From CAIKMD01 sp963702925 (lineage in GTDB: Bacteria; Pseudomonadota; Alphaproteobacteria; ATCC43930; CGMCC-115725), in contig OY969771.1 of NCBI GenBank assembly GCA_963702925.1, positions 1,116,001 through 1,180,000 on the forward strand: a DNA stretch of 64,000 bases, given 5' to 3'. Of this stretch, positions 58,205 to 64,000 are shown in pieces. The notes below the pieces were generated by a model, which made no database searches, was not told the DNA's origin, and was given only the letters and a program-made list of their open reading frames with translations. Within the stretch, counting starts at the first letter, position 1. Each line of letters starts with the position of its first letter. The position numbers and the translations under genes were made by a program.

Positions 58205-60139
58205 TTAAGCGCCCGGCTGCGGCTCGGGCTCGTAGCCTCCGGCGGGCTTGTCGCGCCCGGCGGGCGGCACCGAAGAACGCCGCCCGGGTGCCGGTGCCGG
58301 CGGCGGCTCGACCGGCCCGCCTGTGTCGCGGACGATCTTCTCGCCGCGGATGACGCGCCGGATCTCGTCGGCCGACAAGGTCTCGAACTCGAGCAAGCCT
58401 TTGGCCAAAGCGTGCAGCTCATCGATATGCTCGGTGAGGATGGTGCGCGCCCGCTTCTCGCCTTCTTCGACGATACGGCGAATCTCTTCGTCGATCACCT
58501 TGGCGGTCGCTTCCGAGACGTTCTTGCGCTGCGTCACCGAATGGCCGAGGAAGACCTCCTCTTCGTTGTCGCTGTAGCGCAGCGGCCCGAGCTTTTCGGA
58601 GAAGCCGAACTCGGTGACCATGCGGCGCGCGAGGTTGGTGGCGCGGCGAATGTCGTCCGAGGCGCCGGTCGTGACCTTGGCCGGCCCGAAGATCAGCTCT
58701 TCAGCGACACGGCCGCCGAAGAGGCTGGCGATCATCGCTTCGAGCTCCATCCGCGACTGGCTGTATTTGTCACGTTCGGGCAGGAACATCGTCACGCCGA
58801 GCGCGCGGCCGCGCGGAATGATCGTCACCTTGTGCAACGGTTCGTGGCCTTCGGCGTAGAGCATGATCAGCGCGTGGCCGCCTTCGTGATAGGCGGTGAG
58901 CTTCTTCTCGTCCTCGGTCATGACCATCGAACGGCGTTCGGCGCCCATCAGCACCTTGTCTTTCGCCAGCTCGAACTCGGACATGGTGACCGAGCGCTTG
59001 CCCTTGCGCGCCGCCATCAGCGCCGCCTCGTTGACGAGATTGGCGAGATCGGCGCCCGAGAAGCCCGGCGTGCCGCGCGCGATGACGCGGGGATCGACAT
59101 CCGAGGCCAACGGCACTTTGCGCATATGGACCTTGAGGATCTTTTCGCGGCCGACCACGTCCGGATTGGGCACGACCACCTGACGGTCGAAACGGCCGGG
59201 CCGCAACAGCGCCGGATCGAGCACGTCCGGACGGTTGGTCGCGGCGATCAGGATCACGCCTTCATTGGCCTCGAACCCATCCATTTCGACCAGCAACTGA
59301 TTGAGCGTCTGTTCGCGCTCGTCGTTGCCGCCGCCGAGGCCGGCACCGCGATGGCGGCCGACCGCGTCGATCTCGTCGATGAAGATGATGCAAGGCGCGT
59401 TCTTTTTGCCTTGCTCGAACATGTCGCGCACGCGGCTCGCGCCGACGCCCACGAACATCTCGACGAAGTCGGAGCCCGAGATCGTGAAGAACGGCACATT
59501 CGCCTCGCCGGCGATGGCGCGGGCGAGCAAGGTCTTACCGGTGCCGGGCGGGCCGACCAGCAACACACCTTTCGGAATCTTGCCGCCGAGGCGCTGGAAT
59601 TTCTGCGGGTCCTTCAGGTACTCGACGATTTCCTCGAGTTCCTGCTTGGCCTCGTCGATGCCGGCGACGTCGTCGAAAGTGATGCGCCCGACCTTCTCGG
59701 TCAAAAGCCGCGCGCGGCTCTTGCCGAAGCCCATGGCGCGGCCGCCGCCGCCCTGCATCTGGCGCATGAAGAAGATCCATACACCGATCAGCAACAACAT
59801 CGGGAACCACGAGACGATCACGCTGAACAGCGAGGGCACGTTGTCGTCGGTCGGTGCGGCACGAATCTGCACGCCCTTGTCGATCAGCCGGCTCACAAGA
59901 GTGGGATCGGTCGGGACATAGGTCGAGAAGCTGCGCCCGTCGGTAAATTTGCCGGTGAGGCTATTGCCTTGGATCGTGACTTCGCGCACCTGCCCTTTGT
60001 TCACATCCGCAATGAGATCGGAATAGGCGAGGCTGTTTTGCGGCGTTCGCGTTGTCGATGTCTGAAAGAGGTTGAAGAGGGCCACCAGCAGCAAGCCGAT
60101 GACGATCCAGAGCAGGAGATTCTTACCGAAGCTGTTCAC
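58205..60139 (-). CDS. ftsH: ATP-dependent zinc metalloprotease FtsH
   Basis: A 644-residue membrane protease. Transmembrane helices at about 7-25 and 100-120 flank a periplasmic domain. AAA domain: Walker A GPPGTGKT, Walker B IIFIDEID, the second region of homology with RPGRFDR; then the zinc site HEGGH and a Gly/Pro-rich tail. It degrades membrane and regulatory proteins. It is downstream of tilS and upstream of glmM on the same strand. Confidence 0.98.
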   Translation of the reverse strand: MNSFGKNLLLWIVIGLLLVALFNLFQTSTTRTPQNSLAYSDLIADVNKGQVREVTIQGNSLTGKFTDGRSFSTYVPTDPTLVSRLIDKGVQIRAAPTDDNVPSLFSVIVSWFPMLLLIGVWIFFMRQMQGGGGRAMGFGKSRARLLTEKVGRITFDDVAGIDEAKQELEEIVEYLKDPQKFQRLGGKIPKGVLLVGPPGTGKTLLARAIAGEANVPFFTISGSDFVEMFVGVGASRVRDMFEQGKKNAPCIIFIDEIDAVGRHRGAGLGGGNDEREQTLNQLLVEMDGFEANEGVILIAATNRPDVLDPALLRPGRFDRQVVVPNPDVVGREKILKVHMRKVPLASDVDPRVIARGTPGFSGADLANLVNEAALMAARKGKRSVTMSEFELAKDKVLMGAERRSMVMTEDEKKLTAYHEGGHALIMLYAEGHEPLHKVTIIPRGRALGVTMFLPERDKYSQSRMELEAMIASLFGGRVAEELIFGPAKVTTGASDDIRRATNLARRMVTEFGFSEKLGPLRYSDNEEEVFLGHSVTQRKNVSEATAKVIDEEIRRIVEEGEKRARTILTEHIDELHALAKGLLEFETLSADEIRRVIRGEKIVRDTGGPVEPPPAPAPGRRSSVPPAGRDKPAGGYEPEPQPGA

Positions 60140-60235
60140 GTCCGAGCCTTTCCGCGCCGCGCCTCACGCCCAATATTGTGGCAGCATCGGCCTCAAGGCC
60201 TTTGCCCCTCACCTATAGATAGGCAGCTTTTAAGG

Positions 60236-61591
60236 TTAAACAATTCTAAACCCGGCGCCGGTCAGCGGTCGAGTCGGACGAAATTTCCATCGCCAGGCCG
60301 CCGACATCATTTTTTCCTGCCGCCCACAAGAAAAATACCCTAGCGGCGGCACGGCGACTACCCCCTTTGCATCGCGCAGGGCCGGCAGGGTGGAGCGCGC
60401 AGCGGCTGGCACCGCCTCCCGCACCGGTCGCGGTAAGGCCGCGAAGACCGCTTGTGTGTCGGCACCGAGCGCGCCCAGGGTTAGATCGTCTGGCGCCGTG
60501 GCGTCGAGGTCGAGGCTGAAACGCCCATCCCAGTGCGTGTGCCGCGCGGGCAAAGCGCGAACCGGCAGCGCCATGGCGGCCGGCTCGCGGCAGATCACGA
60601 GCTTTCCGCGGCGCGGCTGAATCAGGCACCCGCCGAGACTGCGCCCGCCAAAAGACCCTTCGGATAGCAGCCGAAAGAGGCGTTCGAGACGTGCCAGCCG
60701 GGGCGGATAATCCGAACCCGATACGGTTGTCAGCACCGCGGCGAGCGCTTTGAGCCCCGGTTCTTCCGACCCCCCAAGCAGCGCCGCAGGATCGACCCAG
60801 GCGAAGCCCGCCGGATGCAAGGTTACGGACCGCGCCAATAATCGCGCGGTTTCGCTTTCGAGCGCCATGCGGGCGCGGCCCAGCCGGCTTGCCAGCACGG
60901 CCAATTGCGCCACGCCGATGCCGTCCTGGGCGAGCTGGCCCAGCGCCTGACGCAGCCGCGTGCGGAGATAGGCCGGGTTGCGATTGCTCGGATCCTCGAT
61001 CCAGTCCTGTCCAAGGCCGGCGAGCGTGGCCTGAAGGCGCGCACGCGGCACGCCCAGCACGGGTCGAAGGAGACGGACAGCGCCGCGTTCGACCACTGTT
61101 GCCATGCCGGCAAGCCCGTCGCTGCCGCTTCCGCGCGCCAAGCGCATGCACAAGGTTTCGGCCTGATCCTCCTGTTGATGGGCGACCAGCAGATGCAAAA
61201 CCGCATGCGCGCGGCACCAGTCTTCCAAGAGGCGATAACGTGCCGCCCGCGCCGCGGCCTGAATGCCGGAGGCGGGCTTCGGCTCGGCCCAACGCAAGGT
61301 CGCATGCGCCATGCCGTGCGCGGCGCACCAGGACGCGACCTGCGCTGCCTCGGCCGCCGCTTCGTCGCGCAAGCCGTGATCGACCGTCAACGCGGTGAGC
61401 TGGCCGCCCTTCTCGCGCGCCCAATCGGCGGCAAGCAGGGCCAGAGCCATGCTGTCGCTGCCGCCCGACACTGCCACGGCAAGCTGCGGCGCGGGCTCGA
61501 AGGGAGCAAAAGCGTCCATAAGCTGGGCGAATTCGCGGCCGCCAAGCGGCTCGGCCCAGAGACGCAGCGGCTGGGAACGCACGCGCTCCAT
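60236..61591 (-). CDS. tilS: tRNA(Ile)-lysidine synthetase TilS
   Basis: Makes lysidine at position 34 of tRNA-Ile(CAU), essential for AUA decoding. The PP-loop SGGSDSMAL, then VDHGLRDEAAAEA and HQQEDQAET are the family motifs. Chosen start ATG 61591 leaves 451 residues; upstream open frame is rejected as it overlaps cpoB. It follows cpoB nine bases away, as usual in the tol-pal to ftsH block. Confidence 0.92.
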   Translation of the reverse strand: MERVRSQPLRLWAEPLGGREFAQLMDAFAPFEPAPQLAVAVSGGSDSMALALLAADWAREKGGQLTALTVDHGLRDEAAAEAAQVASWCAAHGMAHATLRWAEPKPASGIQAAARAARYRLLEDWCRAHAVLHLLVAHQQEDQAETLCMRLARGSGSDGLAGMATVVERGAVRLLRPVLGVPRARLQATLAGLGQDWIEDPSNRNPAYLRTRLRQALGQLAQDGIGVAQLAVLASRLGRARMALESETARLLARSVTLHPAGFAWVDPAALLGGSEEPGLKALAAVLTTVSGSDYPPRLARLERLFRLLSEGSFGGRSLGGCLIQPRRGKLVICREPAAMALPVRALPARHTHWDGRFSLDLDATAPDDLTLGALGADTQAVFAALPRPVREAVPAAARSTLPALRDAKGVVAVPPLGYFSCGRQEKMMSAAWRWKFRPTRPLTGAGFRIV

Positions 61592-61599
61592 GACCAGGG

Positions 61600-62442
61600 T
61601 CAACAGCCCGCGTGTTGTTTTTCGCTGGCGAGCCGCTCTTTCAAGCTTTGCGGCGCGCTCGGGAAATCGCGATCCAAGCGCGCATAGGCGCGACACGCAT
61701 CCTGCTTCTGGTTGAGGTTCGCCAGCGACATGCCGAGCTTCAGGAGATCGTCGGCCGCCTTGGGACCTTTGGGATATTTCTCATAGCCCTGGGCGAAAGC
61801 CGTCGCGGCATTGGCGTAGTCCTTGCGCACATAGAAGGTCTCGCCCAGCCAATATTGCGCGTTGCCCGCGAGCGAATCGTTGGGGAAACGCTGCACGAAA
61901 GTGCGCATCGCCTGCTCGGCCGCCGGGTAATCGGCCTGGGTCACAAGCCCCATCGCGTAATTGTATTGGTCTTGGGCGCTGCCAGCGGGCAGCGCACCGC
62001 CGGCCGAGGCGGTCTGTTGCGGCGTTGCAGCCGAAGGCGGCGCGGAGTTCGACAGCGTGCCGAGCGTCCCCGAGCGGCTGGCCGGCTGGGATAAATCCGC
62101 ACCCGCCCCTTGCGCCGGCTTGGGCTGGGGCGGCGGCGGCGGTGGCGGCGGCCCGCCGGGGCTTGCCGCTGCGGGCGGTACCGGTTGCTGCAACTGGCTG
62201 AAGCGCAAATCCACGTCGCTCGACAACCGGTCGAGCTGCTGCTTCATCTGGGCCAGGTTATTGGTTAGCTCCTCGATCCGGCCATTAAGCTCGCGGATCC
62301 GGTCTTCCATCGCGCTCATGCGCATTTCGGTGTTGAGCGCGGACTGGCCGCCGGGCGCGGAGCCCGATTGAGCATTGGCGGGCGAAACGAGCGCCGCGAT
62401 CGAGATTGCACACAACGCGGAGAAAAGAGCCGGTCGAAGCAT
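61600..62442 (-). CDS. cpoB: Cell division coordinator CpoB (YbgF)
   Basis: A 280-residue periplasmic tol-pal protein: signal peptide, coiled coil around residues 38-80, a Pro/Ala linker, and C-terminal tetratricopeptide-like repeats (AEQAMRTFVQRFPNDSLAGNAQYWLGETFYVRKDYANAATAFAQGYEKYP). It links outer-membrane constriction with peptidoglycan synthesis through TolA and PBP1B. Position after pal and before tilS is the usual one. Confidence 0.94.
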   Translation of the reverse strand: MLRPALFSALCAISIAALVSPANAQSGSAPGGQSALNTEMRMSAMEDRIRELNGRIEELTNNLAQMKQQLDRLSSDVDLRFSQLQQPVPPAAASPGGPPPPPPPPQPKPAQGAGADLSQPASRSGTLGTLSNSAPPSAATPQQTASAGGALPAGSAQDQYNYAMGLVTQADYPAAEQAMRTFVQRFPNDSLAGNAQYWLGETFYVRKDYANAATAFAQGYEKYPKGPKAADDLLKLGMSLANLNQKQDACRAYARLDRDFPSAPQSLKERLASEKQHAGC

Positions 62443-62578
62443 GGTATCGTGCCTTCTGATCGCGGCGGCGTGCGCCGGGCCGTTAGACGGCGCGCGGCGC
62501 CAACGCAGCCGCGTTCAATTCAATGCCTCTAATACGACACTCGGGCGAAAAAAGGGCTCGAAAGCCCGAGATACAAGC

Positions 62579-62637
62579 AAAAAAAGCGTCTGCCCGCGCA
62601 CCGACGATACGTGATCGTCGAGGTCGCGGACAGACGC
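62579..62637 (-). terminator. Intrinsic terminator between pal and cpoB
   Basis: A stem of 13 bases (one mismatch), with arms at 62586-62598 and 62625-62637, followed on the minus strand by seven T. The internal loop contains a second small palindrome (GACGAT...ATCGTC at 62603-62619). It would end the tolB-pal transcript before cpoB. Confidence 0.75.
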
Positions 62638-62665
62638 CCTGTTTCTTGCAGGCTTACGGCGATGG

Positions 62666-63145
62666 TCAGTTGATGACCGTCACACCGCGGCGGTTCTGCG
62701 CCCAAGCCGCTTCGTTCGAGCCCAGCACCGCCGGACGCTCTTTCCCGTAGCTGATCGTCTTCAGGCGGTTCGCCGGGATGCCGAGAGCGACCAGCGCATT
62801 GCGCACCGCGGTAGCGCGCCGTTCGCCCAACGCGAGGTTGTACTCGCGGGTGCCGCGTTCGTCGCAGTGACCTTCGACCGTCACCGACACGTTCGGATAC
62901 TTCTTCAGCCATTCGGCCTGGCGCTGCAGCGTGGTCTGGCCTTCCGGCTTGATCGACGACTTGTCGAAGTCGAAGAACACGCGATCGCCAACGTTCTGGA
63001 CGAAGTCTTGTGCCGAACCCGGCGTCACGGTCGAGGAAGGCGCCGTCTGTCCGCCGCCGCCTTGGGTGGCGGTCGTCGAGGGACTTTGCGCGCACGCTGC
63101 GAGGAGCAGCAGGCCCGCAAGCAGGCTCAGTGGCCGAAAATTCAT
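62666..63145 (-). CDS. pal: Peptidoglycan-associated lipoprotein Pal
   Basis: A 159-residue outer-membrane lipoprotein. The lipobox is LLAAC near residue 18, followed by a Ser/Thr/Gly-rich linker and the OmpA-like peptidoglycan-binding domain: VFFDFDKSSI, VTVEGHCDERGTREYNLALGERRA. It binds the diaminopimelate of peptidoglycan and TolB. It is preceded by tolB at 157 bp. Confidence 0.97.
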   Translation of the reverse strand: MNFRPLSLLAGLLLLAACAQSPSTTATQGGGGQTAPSSTVTPGSAQDFVQNVGDRVFFDFDKSSIKPEGQTTLQRQAEWLKKYPNVSVTVEGHCDERGTREYNLALGERRATAVRNALVALGIPANRLKTISYGKERPAVLGSNEAAWAQNRRGVTVIN

Positions 63146-63300
63146 TTTTGAACTCCCTTTTTTAAAACAAGCCAGTTCTGGCGCGGATCAGTGATTGGTT
63201 GGGACTGCGTTGCCCCCGAGGGCATCACGAGTGACAGTCGATGGGGCCGTGAATGACCTTCACCGCCCCTCGAAACCGCGGGGACTATACGAATATTACT

Positions 63301-64000
63301 CTATGGAAGCAAGGGGGACCACGCAGGATCTGAACCATCTTGTGGAGTTACCACTTCACGTTCGTTGAATCCCGTAAGATCGATCGTATAGAGCCGTGTC
63401 TGGCCGCCGCGCCCCTTCGAGTCGGTCGGTTGTTGGCGGAAATAAATGAGCACGCGACCATTGGGCGACCAGGCCGGCGCCTCGACCAGGAAGGACTGGG
63501 TTAAAAGCCGTTCACCACTGCCGTCCGGACGCATCACGCCGATATAGAACTGACTCGAATCGAACTTCGTGAAGGCGATGAGGTCGCCGCGCGGCGACCA
63601 GACCGGCGTGCCGTAGCGCCCGCTTCCAAAGCTGATCCGGTGAATGTCGCTGCCGTCGGCGTTCATGACGTAGAGCTGCTGCGAGCCGCCGCGATCCGAG
63701 TTGAACACGATCTTCGACGCGTCGGGCGAATAGCACGGCGAGGTATCGATCGAATCGGTGCTGGTGACTTGAGTCGCTTTGCGGGTCCGGAGATCGAGCG
63801 TGTAGATCTGGCTCGCGCCGTTGAGTGCCAGGCTCATGATCACCTTGTTGCCGTCGGGCGAGAAACGCGGCGCGAAGGTCATGCCGGGAAAATCGCCGAG
63901 CACTTCCTGCTGGCCGGTGTCGATATTGAACAGATAGACGCGCGGCGTGCCGCGGGCATAGGAGAGATAGGTGATCTCCTGCGTGGTCGGCGAGAAGCGC
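63301..64000 (-). CDS. tolB: Tol-Pal system beta-propeller TolB, C-terminal part (runs off the window)
   Basis: The last 232 codons or so of TolB, periplasmic propeller. The repeated blade motif is clear: FAPRFSPDGNKVIMSL, TSPCYSPDASKIVFNS, YGTPVWSPRGDLIAF and EAPAWSPNGRVLIY. The frame stays open through 64000, so the N-terminal domain and signal peptide lie outside the window. It is followed by pal and cpoB on the same strand. Confidence 0.96.
   Translation of the reverse strand, partial: RFSPTTQEITYLSYARGTPRVYLFNIDTGQQEVLGDFPGMTFAPRFSPDGNKVIMSLALNGASQIYTLDLRTRKATQVTSTDSIDTSPCYSPDASKIVFNSDRGGSQQLYVMNADGSDIHRISFGSGRYGTPVWSPRGDLIAFTKFDSSQFYIGVMRPDGSGERLLTQSFLVEAPAWSPNGRVLIYFRQQPTDSKGRGGQTRLYTIDLTGFNEREVVTPQDGSDPAWSPLLP

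Noticed and set aside
58178..60343. Long plus-strand open frame opposite ftsH
   Set aside because: Antisense shadow; FtsH on the other strand has all catalytic motifs.

Overview
The window looks like chromosome from a high-G+C free-living alphaproteobacterium, probably Rhodospirillales-like. Pointers are the tol-pal / tilS / ftsH / glmM block, hisZ beside purA, a serC-serA pair, a cysE-iscR-led Fe-S assembly operon, and many amidohydrolase, UbiD, flavin monooxygenase and orphan solute-binding genes. There are no rRNA genes, CRISPR arrays or complete insertion sequences. One intact tRNA gene (tRNA-Met, CAU) is present.

Layout. 1-8.5 kb: catabolic genes (SDR, a lone molybdenum hydroxylase large subunit, an orphan ABC binding protein, a UbiD-type decarboxylase, an ACMSD-like amidohydrolase, an LLM flavin monooxygenase). 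8.6-16.5 kb: a seven-gene minus-strand operon encoding a six-subunit membrane complex related to hydrogenase-4/complex I. Its large subunit lacks the Ni-binding cysteine motifs, so it is an energy-converting hydrogenase-related (Ehr) complex. A small XRE regulator with its own palindrome sits just upstream. 17-22.6 kb: an MFS transporter, a two-component flavin monooxygenase with its reductase, a PadR/HAAS pair and a secreted SnoaL-like protein. 22.6-25 kb: a broken ABC binding-protein fragment, a MITE-like inverted repeat, a regulator/methyltransferase pair bracketed by 39-bp direct repeats. 25-31.6 kb: a chemoreceptor, a B12-binding radical SAM protein, a P-II gene with NtrC/sigma-54-like sites, and a 1.3-kb low-G+C island bounded by a 45-bp duplication of the 3' part of tRNA-Met. 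31.9-37.3 kb: a chemoreceptor fused to a PilZ-like domain, followed by a receiver protein and a Cache/PAS histidine kinase.

37.3-44.5 kb is one minus-strand run: cysE, iscR, two cysteine desulfurases, iscA, a degenerate HscA-like remnant, ferredoxin, mnmA and an alpha/beta hydrolase. It supplies sulfur from cysteine for Fe-S clusters and tRNA thiolation, but no iscU or hscB is visible. 44.6-53 kb: a hydrolase, purA, hisZ, an AhpD-like protein, serA (with an apparent one-base insertion near its start), serC with a structured leader, and an unusual Ala/Pro-rich envelope protein. 53-64 kb: a second orphan binding protein, an esterase, a GlcG-like protein, thiD, glmM, ftsH, tilS, cpoB, pal and the C-terminal part of tolB, which runs off the window.

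The best candidates for something new are the tRNA-bounded mini-island with no integrase, the nickel-free Hyf-type complex with its dedicated regulator, the radical SAM gene behind a perfect FNR-type box, and the eroded HscA inside an ISC operon that lacks its scaffold. All functional calls come from reading motifs by eye; no database search was run.
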